A DNA stretch of 64,000 bases from Paremcibacter congregatus (GCF_006385135.1 NZ_CP041025.1:434001-498000), one strand, 5' to 3'; positions 27,638 to 37,346 are shown, counted from the first letter of the stretch. Made by a program: numbers and translations. The notes: generated by a model from the letters alone, not told the origin.

Positions 27638-28673
27638 TATATATGCCTATCAAGTCGTCACAAACGACCAATAGGTCATGGTACTTCTCAACATATGATC
27701 TACTCGCCAAACCTATCTCATGCCGCATTGAATGTGACATAATTAGCCCCCTCATAACGTCATAAATAGTTTCAGGGTTAGCATTCACGATCGGAAGCTC
27801 CTTCGGAAACTTATCGACTAAATCTTCTCGTATATAAGTAATGGTTGGTTTACCACTCGCCATTGTCTCAACAGCTGTCACCCCATGTGATCCACATTTC
27901 AGCTCATCAATATAGACATCACAATGTTGGATTTCATTATAAACTTCCTGCTGAGTCAACTGTCGTTTCAATCTAAACTCAAAATGGAATCCATCCTCTT
28001 TTAATTGCTTCACAGCTGCAACGATTTCCTCAGTTCCCTTCACCTTTGGTTCTGTCGGAATATGAAGAAAAATAGGGTAATCATTTTCTTTAGCAGGCAC
28101 ATTGCAAGTTATTTCTGTAAGGTCTACAGGCTGTCGAAAGGGAAATATTTTTTCGAAATATGGCATTGCATAATCAGTCATTTCTGGATCTGTAGCGGCG
28201 TATTTAATATTTTTAGACCATGAAAAATATCTAGCCGAAATAATAAAGTCTTTTACTATATTGGGTTCCTTATAAAAAAACCTATTTTTGTTATTCGCAA
28301 TTTTTAGAGGCCTAGCATCTCCACCACCAAAGGACAACAGCATAGGAATCTCCGCACGTGTAAACTTTCTGCCCTCATATAACCAATGCAATTCTCGGTA
28401 GAAAATATTAGAACTATGATAATGAATGAGACTACACTCAGTCGTTGCTTTTTCAATAAAATCGACAATTGTTTTGAATTTATGAAATTTTCCCGAGTTC
28501 ACGTCACACAAAGCTTCGTCATATGGTAATTTTCGATTAAGATCATGAACATCTCTATCATGTAAAATGATATTCTTACTTGCTACCCCTTTTTTCCGCA
28601 GCCCTTTCGCTATCTTGTATGGCCACCCAGCTAAACTACCATATTGCAATATGTATTTTTCTTGTTTATTCAT
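27624..28673 (-). CDS. GT-B-fold glycosyltransferase
   Basis: The product (349 residues from the ATG at 28673, which has AAGG 6 bases upstream; the frame extends to a TTG at 28697) reads as a glycosyltransferase. The C-terminal nucleotide-sugar motif is GSHGVTAVETMASGKPTITY, the E-x7-E-like region of GT4 enzymes, and HIPTEPKVKGTEEIVAAV is the inter-domain K-x-T region. The N-terminal half (ILQYGSLAGWPYKIAKGLRKKG) is the acceptor side. Donor and acceptor cannot be deduced. Confidence 0.75.
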   Translation of the reverse strand: MNKQEKYILQYGSLAGWPYKIAKGLRKKGVASKNIILHDRDVHDLNRKLPYDEALCDVNSGKFHKFKTIVDFIEKATTECSLIHYHSSNIFYRELHWLYEGRKFTRAEIPMLLSFGGGDARPLKIANNKNRFFYKEPNIVKDFIISARYFSWSKNIKYAATDPEMTDYAMPYFEKIFPFRQPVDLTEITCNVPAKENDYPIFLHIPTEPKVKGTEEIVAAVKQLKEDGFHFEFRLKRQLTQQEVYNEIQHCDVYIDELKCGSHGVTAVETMASGKPTITYIREDLVDKFPKELPIVNANPETIYDVMRGLIMSHSMRHEIGLASRSYVEKYHDLLVVCDDLIGIYNEIS

Positions 28674-28798
28674 TTTGACCTTAATTTTATAATTCAAACC
28701 TTAACTATACCGAATATACTGTTATCAATTCTAAATCATAACTAAAAATTTTCATATTGCATGCTTTCACTCTCATGTATATTAATTTTTTTATTATA

Positions 28799-28894
28799 AC
28801 CTGAATAGCCCCCGGGTTATTGTCACCGATAGAATTTGAACGACAACAAAAATGGAAGCTCAAGGGTGTCTAACAAACCGGGGGCTATTCAACC
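28799..28894. repeat. Short inverted-repeat element, possible MITE
   Basis: TGAATAGCCCCCGG (28802-28815) and its exact complement (28878-28891) enclose 62 bases, and the trinucleotide ACC flanks both sides (28799-28801 and 28892-28894), as after transposition. The element lies between two genes that point away from each other, so a terminator role is unlikely. Confidence 0.55.
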
Positions 28895-28942
28895 AATACA
28901 AATAAAAACAATGATTAAGTGTATATTTGAAAGCCATAAAAA

Positions 28943-30253
28943 ATGAAAGTTAAGGTATTTATTAAGAATACAGTATCTCAGATGCCATACAGCATCGGGA
29001 AAGTTTTTACTCACATCCCCTTTTCATGGCGACTAGGTAACAGCTATACCTCAACACAAAATAGCATCCATAAATTCAATGCCCTGTCAGATGACGAACG
29101 GGCTTCTTATCTAGTCACTAAGCTAAATAGGATTATTAAACATGCCACTAGTTCATTTGATTTTTATACAAAACTTTATGATAAGCATAACCTTTTGGGG
29201 ACTTCCCTAAAGTATCTTGATGATTTCAAACAATTCCCAATTATCACTAAAGAATTACTTAGGACACATATTGATCAATTCAATGGCGCATTAACAATGA
29301 ACACTGGGGGGACTACCGGAGAGCCTTTTAGTTTCTTTCTAGACAAGCAAGCATTCTCCAGGGAGTGGGCGCATATGCACTACATCTGGAAAAATAAAAA
29401 TTATGTAAAGACCGATATTAAAATTACGTTACGCGGAAAAAATCTTGGAAATAAAAATATTATATACAACCCAGTTCACAACGAGTTTATAATTAATACC
29501 TATAAGAGCATTAAATCCTTTAAAGGTGAGATATTACATCTAATTCAAAAGCATAAAATAAAATTTGTGCATGGTTACCCCTCTGCAATTTATGAGTTTT
29601 TTAAGGAACTAGATACAATCACTAGCTATGAAGAAAAGGTCATTATAAAGAACAACCTTCAATGCTGTTTTCTTGGCTCAGAATTCCCCGTACAATATAT
29701 GGTGAATTATCTAAAGACAACATGGAATCTTGATTATATATCTTGGTATGGGCATAGTGAAATGGCAATTTTAGCCGTTGATAAAGAAAAGAGTAATATA
29801 TATTCTCCTTTTATGACATATGGTTATGCAGAAATAGATTGCGGCAAGTTAATCGGAACTTCATACAATAATTTTGACATGCCAATGATACGTTATGATA
29901 CTGGAGATAAGGCTGAGGGGACTTCTGACAAAAATGGTATTCTAAAGAATTTTTCCATAACGGAGGGTCGTGAAGGAGACTATATTATTGACAAAGGGGG
30001 CAAAAAAATTCCTCTCACAGCACTCGTTTTTGGGCGACATCATAGAATATTTGATAAGGCTGACTTTATTCAAGTCGGCCAGGAAGAAAATGGTTTCGTC
30101 ATTTTTTATGTTACCTTCAAGAGTCCACATGATATAGATGAAGATAATTTGGGACATTACTTCGATCTAAGTAATGTAGATATAAACTTTAAATTCAAAA
30201 TTATTAATAGTCCAATTCGGTCCACAATGGGGAAAATAAGATTAAAAATATAA
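28943..30253 (+). CDS. CapK/PaaK-like adenylate-forming enzyme
   Basis: The 436-residue protein resembles the phenylacetate-CoA ligase-like proteins found in capsule loci (CapK family). It has the phosphate-binding loop MNTGGTTGEPFSFFLD around residues 118-133, a second motif WYGHSEMAILA, and MIRYDTGDKAEG near the C-terminal hinge. These belong to the ANL adenylating superfamily, so activation of a carboxylic acid by AMP is expected. In polysaccharide loci the acid could be an amino acid or acyl group attached to a sugar, but the substrate is unknown. Confidence 0.78.
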   Translation: MKVKVFIKNTVSQMPYSIGKVFTHIPFSWRLGNSYTSTQNSIHKFNALSDDERASYLVTKLNRIIKHATSSFDFYTKLYDKHNLLGTSLKYLDDFKQFPIITKELLRTHIDQFNGALTMNTGGTTGEPFSFFLDKQAFSREWAHMHYIWKNKNYVKTDIKITLRGKNLGNKNIIYNPVHNEFIINTYKSIKSFKGEILHLIQKHKIKFVHGYPSAIYEFFKELDTITSYEEKVIIKNNLQCCFLGSEFPVQYMVNYLKTTWNLDYISWYGHSEMAILAVDKEKSNIYSPFMTYGYAEIDCGKLIGTSYNNFDMPMIRYDTGDKAEGTSDKNGILKNFSITEGREGDYIIDKGGKKIPLTALVFGRHHRIFDKADFIQVGQEENGFVIFYVTFKSPHDIDEDNLGHYFDLSNVDINFKFKIINSPIRSTMGKIRLKI

Positions 30254-30520
30254 TTATCTGCTGTATTTCAAAGCCATCTAGATAAATGTACCCCCCCTAT
30301 TTCTAACGCTACAATATTTTGAACAATCAATAAATCAGCCCGAAGGCGACAAAAAAGCTTCGTAATAAGGAATATTCTATCCTACATTCATTCGTTCAAA
30401 TACCTTTGTAAATCCACTTTTACGATTGAGAGTTTAATAGTATTTCCCGAATTATAATGTTACTACCTATTCATTTACAATCATCTGAGTTAATACTAAA
30501 AAGTTAAAAGACATAAATTT

Positions 30521-32656
30521 ATGAAACAAGTTCTCCAAGATCTCGCCAAGGGTACCTCAATCATCGCCGATGTCCCTCGCCCTCGTTGTAAAAAAGGACA
30601 TGTTCTTATTCAAACAGCTCAGTCCCTCATCTCAGCGGGTACTGAACGCATGCTTGTTGATTTTGGACGCTCTAGTTATATTGAAAAAGCCCGCCAACAG
30701 CCTGAAAAAGTAAAGATGGTTTTAGATAAAGTAAAGGCTGATGGTTTGCTTCCCACAATTGATGCCGTCAAGTCAAAATTAAACCAACCTCTGCCTATGG
30801 GTTATTCGAATGTGGGTACGGTGATAGAAATAGGAACTGGTGTTTCAAATTTCAAAATTGGTGACCGAGTTCTCTCAAATGGGCACCATGCAGAAGTGGT
30901 CTGTGTGCCTAAAAACCTTTGCGCAAAAATTCCCGATACAGTATCGGATGAAGAGGCAGTATTCACTGTTGTTGGTGCTATTGGTCTACAGGGTATTCGC
31001 TTAGCTAATCCGACACTTGGTGAATGTTTTATTGTCACAGGACTTGGTCTCATTGGTTTAATGGTTGTGCAAATTCTTCGCGCCAATGGCTGCCGTGTTC
31101 TTGGCCTAGATTTTGATCCGGCAAAGCTTGAACTAGCGCGCCAATATGGTGCTGAAACCGTGAACTTGGCGGAAATTCAAGACCCTATTTCCACAGCAGA
31201 TGCATTTTCACGCGGACGTGGTGTCGATGGTGTGATCATAACAGCATCCACAAAAAGTAATGAACCAATGCATCAAGCAGCCACCATGTGCCGTAAAAAA
31301 GGCCGTGTGGTATTGGTTGGCGTTGTTGGCTTAGAACTTCAACGCTCTGATTTTTTTGAAAAAGAAATTTCTTTCCATGTTTCTTGTTCCTATGGCCCCG
31401 GTCGATATGATTCTAGTTACGAGGACCACGGTAATGATTATCCTGTTGGATATGTCAGGTGGACAGAACAACGAAACTTTGAAGCAATCCTTGACATGAT
31501 GGCCATCGGTGCTATCGACACGGACGACTTAAGAACCAAAACATTCGAGATTGAAAATGCGCCCAAGGCCTATGACCTACTGATGGCAGAGAAAGGGGCT
31601 CTTGGTGTTCTCTTATCTTATAAGGCTGATATTAAAGCTAGTGCCACACGGACTCTGGCCATTGGTGAAAATACTTCCAATACATCAGAGCAAGTCATTA
31701 TAGGTGCAATTGGTGCTGGCAATTATGCAGGTCGTATTCTTCTACCTGCCTTTAAGAGAACCGGCGCAAGACTAAAAACAATTGCAACCTCCCAAGGCGT
31801 TTCAGGTACACATCATGGCAAAAAATTGGGGTTTGAATTCAACACAACAAATAGTAATGAAATGCTAGCGGATCGTGAAGTTAATACCATTGTTATTGGC
31901 ACGCAACATAGTACGCATTCTCACTTTGTGGAACAAGCACTAGCTGCAGGTAAGAATGTATTTGTTGAAAAACCACTCGCCCTTACAAACAAACAACTTG
32001 ATAAGATCGATGAAGCCTATCGAGCGGCTTATGACCGAGGAGAGAATCCTAAGTTAATGGTCGGCTTTAATCGCCGTTACGCTCCACTTATGCAAAAACT
32101 CAAAAAGCAAGTTGAGAAATCCACTGACCCCATGAGCATTATGTATACGTGCAATGCTGGAGCAATTCCTGCTGATACATGGGTTCAAGATTCAGAAGCT
32201 GGAGGCGGCCGTATTATTGGCGAAGCCTGCCACTTCATCGATATTGTCCGCTTCTTGTGCGGTTGTCCTATAGTTGATATTCAGGCAGCTTCCATGAAAA
32301 TGCCTGAAGGCGTTACTGATTGCCATGACACAGCATCTATCATGCTCCGTTTTAAAAATGGCTCTCTTGCCACTATTCACTATTTTGCCAATGGTCATCA
32401 ATCTTTTCCAAAAGAAAGAATTGAAGTATTCCAAAACGGAAACATAATGATTCTTAATAACTTCCGACGCTTAACAGGCTTTGGCAACAAGTCGATTAAC
32501 TGTAAAACCTTTAAACAAAATAAGGGACAACAGGAATGCTGCAATAACTTCGTAGAAAGTCTAAGAAATGGAGAGAACACACCTATTCCTTATGAAGAAA
32601 TTATGGAGGTATCACGTGTCGCGATCAAGGCTTGGGACCAATTATTGGTACAATAA
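30521..32656 (+). CDS. Two-domain oxidoreductase: zinc-less alcohol dehydrogenase fold fused to Gfo/Idh/MocA
   Basis: The 711-residue protein joins two dehydrogenase modules. Residues 1-370 are a medium-chain dehydrogenase fold (GYSNVGTVIEIGTGVSNFKIGDRVL, Rossmann TGLGLIGLMVVQILRANGC). Residues 385-711 are a Gfo/Idh module (IGAIGAGNYAGRILLPAF, FVEKPLALTNKQL, IGEACHFIDIVRFL). Such fusions recur in bacterial polysaccharide loci next to heparinase-like genes, as here. A role in making or modifying an unusual sugar by paired oxidation and reduction is plausible but unproven. Confidence 0.85.
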   Translation: MKQVLQDLAKGTSIIADVPRPRCKKGHVLIQTAQSLISAGTERMLVDFGRSSYIEKARQQPEKVKMVLDKVKADGLLPTIDAVKSKLNQPLPMGYSNVGTVIEIGTGVSNFKIGDRVLSNGHHAEVVCVPKNLCAKIPDTVSDEEAVFTVVGAIGLQGIRLANPTLGECFIVTGLGLIGLMVVQILRANGCRVLGLDFDPAKLELARQYGAETVNLAEIQDPISTADAFSRGRGVDGVIITASTKSNEPMHQAATMCRKKGRVVLVGVVGLELQRSDFFEKEISFHVSCSYGPGRYDSSYEDHGNDYPVGYVRWTEQRNFEAILDMMAIGAIDTDDLRTKTFEIENAPKAYDLLMAEKGALGVLLSYKADIKASATRTLAIGENTSNTSEQVIIGAIGAGNYAGRILLPAFKRTGARLKTIATSQGVSGTHHGKKLGFEFNTTNSNEMLADREVNTIVIGTQHSTHSHFVEQALAAGKNVFVEKPLALTNKQLDKIDEAYRAAYDRGENPKLMVGFNRRYAPLMQKLKKQVEKSTDPMSIMYTCNAGAIPADTWVQDSEAGGGRIIGEACHFIDIVRFLCGCPIVDIQAASMKMPEGVTDCHDTASIMLRFKNGSLATIHYFANGHQSFPKERIEVFQNGNIMILNNFRRLTGFGNKSINCKTFKQNKGQQECCNNFVESLRNGENTPIPYEEIMEVSRVAIKAWDQLLVQ

Positions 32657-32669
32657 TGACAACCGGTAA

Positions 32670-34265
32670 ATGAAAAAATTAAAGAAAGCAGGCCTTTACT
32701 GGCGGACATTACGCCATTTAAAAGCTATCCAAATAACCAACCGGATTAAGCGCAAGCTATTTCCGGTAAAAATTAATAATTCAACCGCGCTCAGTTTGCG
32801 GGGCCTTTCAGTCGATAGTTTTTATGCGATACCAAGGTCCAAATCTATTTTATGGACAGATACATTTCTATTTCTCAACAAAAAAGAAAAACTGACATTC
32901 CCAAGCGGATGGAATGATCAATCTTTATCAAAGCTATGGCTTTATAATCTTCATTACTTTGAAGGACTTATGAATAAGAAAACAACTGTTGAACTTAAGC
33001 AACAGTTGATTGAGCAATGGATTGCTGAAAACCCAATAGAGCATGGAAATGGTTGGGAGCCATATCCAATTAGCCTTAGGATAACCAACTGGATAAAGTG
33101 GGCTCTTAGTGGAAACACCTTATCTCAAAATGCCCTTCATAGTCTGGCTGTTCAAACACGGTACTTAATGAAAACCATTGAATTTCACCTTCTTGGGAAT
33201 CATCTTTTTGCTAATGCTAAAGCTCTAGTTTTTGCGGGGATTTTTTTTAAAGGACCCGAACCAGAAAGGTGGCTTTCAAGAGGACTTAAAATTTTAGAAG
33301 AGCAAATTCCCGAACAATTTCTTGACGATGGCGGCCATTTTGAACTGAGTACAACTTACCAGGCCCTTTTGGTTGAAGATTTACTTGATATTCTATATCT
33401 GCTCCAGGTGGGGGAGCGGGGCATTCCGGAAGAATGGAAATATAAAGCTAAAAAAGCTGTTGAATGGCTTGTGATCATGACGAGGCCAGATGGATTGCCC
33501 CCACTCTTTAATGATTCAGCTTACGGAATTACACCTTCGTTACAGGATATAACATCTCTGAGCTCATCTGTTGGGCTTGAAGTAGCCAAAAATTTTCCAG
33601 ATGGGCTGACGGATCTGCCTAATAGTGGTTATTTCAGGTATGAGACTGGAAAATACGCCTTCTTTGGGGACGCGGGGCAGGTGGGGCCGGATTACATCCC
33701 TGGGCATGCCCACTGTGATATGGCCAACTATGAACTATTTGCGGCTGATCAACCGATTATTGTTGATACTGGTGTCAGCACATACGAGAATTCTGCAAGG
33801 CGCCACTTGGAAAGGTCAACAGTTTCTCATAATACCGTTCAGATTGCGGGTGAAGAGCAAAGTGAAATCTGGGGCGCGTTCCGGATTGGCAGGCGGGCAA
33901 AAATCAAAAAGCGAGTAGTTATCGGAGATAAAGCCACTGTTTCTTATGTTGGTTATGGTCACTCAAGGTATGAGCACCAAAGAACTTTCTCCTTCGAGCC
34001 CAGTAAAATTTTAATATCGGATGAAATTTTCTGCAAACGCCTAATGGCTGGGGCGTCCATTTCTCGCATACATTTTCATCCGAATGTTGACGTTGAGGTC
34101 AGAGAAAACACCGTCCAAGCAGGCCCTTTGTTGATAAGATTTGAAGGTGCAAAAAGAATTGATTTAACAAGATACTGTTACGCTCCAGAATTTAATACAC
34201 TCGTCTCTGCTCATGTGATTGAGATCGCTTTTGATACAAACTTGGAAACCACAATTACATTATGA
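32670..34265 (+). CDS. Heparinase II/III-like protein, probably cytoplasmic
   Basis: The 531-residue protein has the (alpha/alpha) toroid N-terminal part (WLYNLHYFEGLMNK, GNGWEPYPISLRITNWIKW, LGNHLFANAKALVFAG) and the beta-sandwich C-terminal part with HAHCDMANYELFAADQPIIVDTG and SHNTVQIAGEEQSE, which carries the typical catalytic-domain His residues. There is no signal peptide (it begins MKKLKKAGLYWRTLRHLK), unlike degradative lyases, so a role in polymer synthesis or proofreading is possible. It lies 13 bases after the two-domain oxidoreductase and overlaps the next glycosyltransferase by 4 bases. Confidence 0.85.
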   Translation: MKKLKKAGLYWRTLRHLKAIQITNRIKRKLFPVKINNSTALSLRGLSVDSFYAIPRSKSILWTDTFLFLNKKEKLTFPSGWNDQSLSKLWLYNLHYFEGLMNKKTTVELKQQLIEQWIAENPIEHGNGWEPYPISLRITNWIKWALSGNTLSQNALHSLAVQTRYLMKTIEFHLLGNHLFANAKALVFAGIFFKGPEPERWLSRGLKILEEQIPEQFLDDGGHFELSTTYQALLVEDLLDILYLLQVGERGIPEEWKYKAKKAVEWLVIMTRPDGLPPLFNDSAYGITPSLQDITSLSSSVGLEVAKNFPDGLTDLPNSGYFRYETGKYAFFGDAGQVGPDYIPGHAHCDMANYELFAADQPIIVDTGVSTYENSARRHLERSTVSHNTVQIAGEEQSEIWGAFRIGRRAKIKKRVVIGDKATVSYVGYGHSRYEHQRTFSFEPSKILISDEIFCKRLMAGASISRIHFHPNVDVEVRENTVQAGPLLIRFEGAKRIDLTRYCYAPEFNTLVSAHVIEIAFDTNLETTITL

Positions 34266-35497
34266 ATATTCTCTTCCTTTCCGATAATTTTCCGCCCGAA
34301 GGTAATGCCCCTGCGACAAGGTTGTTTGAACATGCGACCCGCTGGATTGAAAAGGGCCACCAAGTGACTGTTATCACTTGCGTGCCAAATTTCCCAGAGG
34401 GCAAGGTTTTTGAGGGATATAAAAACCGGTTGTATCAGGTCGAAATGATGTCGGGCATCAAAGTCGTGCGGGTCAAGACATATATTACTGCAAACGAAGG
34501 TTTTCTCAAAAGGACGCTGGATTATATCTCCTTTATGTTTATGGGTTTCTTTGCAGGCCTGTTCCAGAAAAGGCCGGATATTATTGTGGCCACGTCGCCA
34601 CAGTTCTTTTGCGCGATAGGCGGGTGGATGTTATCGGTGGTGCGCCGAAGGCCTTTTATCTTTGAATTGCGTGATTTATGGCCAGCGTCGATCAAGGCTG
34701 TTGGCGCAATGGAAGACAGTCTGTTGATCCGGGTTTTTGAAAGAATAGAACTGTTCCTCTATCACAGATCGGATCGGATCATTTCTGTCACACATGCCTT
34801 TAAAAAGGAACTCGTTGAAAGAGGGGTTTTGGCCGAGAAAATAGATGTTATTACCAATGGTGTAGATCTGACTAAATATGCACCAGCAGATGAAAAAGAT
34901 CCGGAGTTGGCTGAGCAATATAACCTTAAGGACAAGTTTGTCGTGGGTTATGTCGGCACTCATGGCATGGCCCACGCTTTGGATAAGGTTGTGGATACCG
35001 CCGAACTCCTACAACATGAGAAAGATATTGTCATCCTCTTCGCTGGGGGCGGCGCGGCGCGTACCGCTATCGAGGAGCAGGTTGCGGCAAAGAAACTCAA
35101 AAATGTTTGCTTGATCCCTAGGCAGCCAAAGGAGATGATGCCGAGGCTTTGGAGCCTGTGTGACGTTTCTTTGATCCATTTGAAAAATAACCCTGTATTT
35201 AAAACTGTCATTCCCTCAAAACTTTTTGAATCCATGGGTATGGGCTTGCCTGTCCTCGTTGGTGTGCCGGAGGGAGAGATTACGGGTATTGTGGAAAAAT
35301 GTGACTGTGGAATCAACATTGAACCAGAAAACGCACAGCAGATGTCGCAAGCCATTTTAGATTTGTATAGGAACCCTGGTTTGATGGCGAACTATCGGAA
35401 AAACAGTTTAAGTTGCGCCCCCAAATATTCCCGAGAAGCACTCGCGCATGACATGCTGATCTCTTTTGAGGCAGCATTAGAGGGAAGTGTTGAGTAA
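34262..35497 (+). CDS. Glycosyltransferase family 4 (WbuB-like)
   Basis: The 411-residue enzyme starts MNILFLSDNFPPEGNAPATR, typical of WbuB-type enzymes, with ELRDLWPASI in the middle, the hinge VITNGVDLTKY and VGYVGTHGMAHALD, and the donor-binding PSKLFESMGMGLPVLVGVPEGE (E-x7-E type). WbuB-type enzymes often add an N-acetylated deoxy sugar such as FucNAc, but the donor here is open. The ATGA overlap with the heparinase-like gene indicates coupling. GC content is visibly higher than in the core of the locus. Confidence 0.87.
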   Translation: MNILFLSDNFPPEGNAPATRLFEHATRWIEKGHQVTVITCVPNFPEGKVFEGYKNRLYQVEMMSGIKVVRVKTYITANEGFLKRTLDYISFMFMGFFAGLFQKRPDIIVATSPQFFCAIGGWMLSVVRRRPFIFELRDLWPASIKAVGAMEDSLLIRVFERIELFLYHRSDRIISVTHAFKKELVERGVLAEKIDVITNGVDLTKYAPADEKDPELAEQYNLKDKFVVGYVGTHGMAHALDKVVDTAELLQHEKDIVILFAGGGAARTAIEEQVAAKKLKNVCLIPRQPKEMMPRLWSLCDVSLIHLKNNPVFKTVIPSKLFESMGMGLPVLVGVPEGEITGIVEKCDCGINIEPENAQQMSQAILDLYRNPGLMANYRKNSLSCAPKYSREALAHDMLISFEAALEGSVE

Positions 35498-35557
35498 TTA
35501 TATTTTCTTGAGATGTTTATTCAGTTTTGGTTCTCTAAGAGCCAGATATTTTCTTAG

Positions 35558-36985
35558 TCACGGAGTTTGGCGGTTAATCAGGCTAGATGATAACTTCTTC
35601 ATGTATTCTGGGACGGAGACATCAAAGTGTGAAAGCACTGCAGGGGCAATTTCGCGGGTGTCGATTTCTGTTTGAATATTTTGTTTATTCATATTTTTTG
35701 GATCATAGCTGATCCACATACCTGTTGGTATATGGTATCCTGATGACCCTGATTGGTCTTCGATAACAGTATTTTCCAAACCGGCTTCTTCCAATGTAAA
35801 TTTTTGATTTCCTATCTCTACGTAGGCCATATCATCCGTAACATTTTCCATGCCGAAATGAAACATATGGTAGTCGTTGGCCCGCTCTTCGTGTCGAACA
35901 GGTTGGCCTGCGACTTTTAGAGTCGAGGAAAGTTGCCGTATAAGTTCTGATTTTTGAGGAGTTGTAATAAATGCAAAGCGTGGCAACATGACGCGACGCC
36001 GTTGCCACTCATCGGGTTCCACATTCAGTTTTTGCAGGAAAGTCTCGGCATCCTTAATATATATTTGACGAGCGATAGATTTCCCTAGGTTTGCACCTTG
36101 CCCCATGCTTGTGGTTAAAACGATTGTATATTCAGGATTCTTATGGGCAAATATCATAAGCTTTTCGAGCATATCATCTGCTTGTGTCATTGCAAAATCG
36201 ATTTCATCAGCATAGGTTCTTACCCAGTCTGGATCAAAATCATTTTGTTTAAAGTCTTCGGCATAACTTGAAGCCCAGTAGCGGTGCATACTTGATGCAA
36301 CATGATTGGAGAAAAATGTTGTATACTGTGGCTTTTTACTCTTTAGCTGTTGAAAGAAAACATCAAATGCTAAAACACCTTGCAAGATACGCCGACGGCC
36401 TTTTCGGATGGGATTCTGACGTTCAGCAATCAATTGCCCGATAATCTTTTTTGCCGTACTAAGCGTGAAACCGAGTTTTAACAAATGAGGCAAGAGTGCA
36501 ATAGCCTTGCCGCCAGAGATGCCAGTCGATACGTTTCTTGCTGATTTATCAACCATGTTTAGATTGAAGTCTTGGAATTTGGCTACTTCAGGAGGGAAGC
36601 CTTGTGCATCACTTGCAAAAGTGTCAGGTAAGAAGAAATCATATTGTGAAAGGTCTGCGGGCATGGGCCAACTATTCAAGGAGCCTCCAATTCCAATCCG
36701 CACGCCTTGATTGGCAAGAATTTTCCATAAGGGGGGAAATTCAATGTCAACATCCTCTAAGTTTTGGCTTAGATTGGTTAGCATATGCTTTTCTGTATCC
36801 ACACCGCGGTGCACAGTGGCCCAAGTACACCACGGATGTAGCCATTTTGAATCTGGTGATACTGTTTTCGCGATAGTAGATTTTTGTAAAAGCTTACTGA
36901 ATGCCGAGTCTGGATGACGATCTACATAAGTATTCAATACTCTAAATGGCACTTCATTTAATTCGAAAAATACTAATTTTCTCAT
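35558..36985 (-). CDS. Alkaline-phosphatase-superfamily-like protein of unknown function
   Basis: The 475-residue protein resembles type I phosphodiesterase/phosphatase-fold proteins seen in polysaccharide loci. Near the N-terminus FFELNEVPFRVL takes the place of the first metal-binding strand, and HPWCTWATVHRGVDTEKH around residues 50-67 corresponds to the catalytic threonine block. The segment TIVLTTSMGQGANLGKS sits where active members have SDHG, so the Asp-His metal ligands appear missing. HYHMFHFGMENV near residue 375 could supply a metal ligand. No signal peptide is seen. It may be degenerate, non-enzymatic or a distinct subtype. A cut paralogue lies at 26211-26283. Confidence 0.65.
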   Translation of the reverse strand: MRKLVFFELNEVPFRVLNTYVDRHPDSAFSKLLQKSTIAKTVSPDSKWLHPWCTWATVHRGVDTEKHMLTNLSQNLEDVDIEFPPLWKILANQGVRIGIGGSLNSWPMPADLSQYDFFLPDTFASDAQGFPPEVAKFQDFNLNMVDKSARNVSTGISGGKAIALLPHLLKLGFTLSTAKKIIGQLIAERQNPIRKGRRRILQGVLAFDVFFQQLKSKKPQYTTFFSNHVASSMHRYWASSYAEDFKQNDFDPDWVRTYADEIDFAMTQADDMLEKLMIFAHKNPEYTIVLTTSMGQGANLGKSIARQIYIKDAETFLQKLNVEPDEWQRRRVMLPRFAFITTPQKSELIRQLSSTLKVAGQPVRHEERANDYHMFHFGMENVTDDMAYVEIGNQKFTLEEAGLENTVIEDQSGSSGYHIPTGMWISYDPKNMNKQNIQTEIDTREIAPAVLSHFDVSVPEYMKKLSSSLINRQTP

Positions 36986-37346
36986 TTTTATCCTATTTAA
37001 AGTTGGAATGATTGATGTATCGTCTGAATGTCTGTTCGCTTACAGCTTTATAGAAGAAGTCCAAGGTAGTTTTGTATCTAATTATTGCGGGAAGCGCAAG
37101 TGGTTAGAAGGTAAGATGCACAAAATACTTTTGTTTCACACAAATAATTAAGGCACGTTTTCTCTGAAAAGACCTCCCTATTTTCCAGTTGATTTTTCCC
37201 TTGTGAATTTACGTAATACACTCTTGGGTCACGTTTGATACTGTATGGGTGACAGGCTATTCGTTTTTATAAAACGAGTTGCTGAATGAATATTGCCTTT
37301 ATGAAAAAAGAGCAATCAACTCTGCTCTAAAAAACATTGTACGAAG
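36986..37346. other. Intergenic region between the polysaccharide locus and the decayed alpha-glucosidase
   Basis: About 360 AT-rich bases. The promoter of the 36985 gene (reading left, AGGAT before the ATG) should be here. No open frame of coding character, repeat or convincing terminator was found. Confidence 0.45.
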
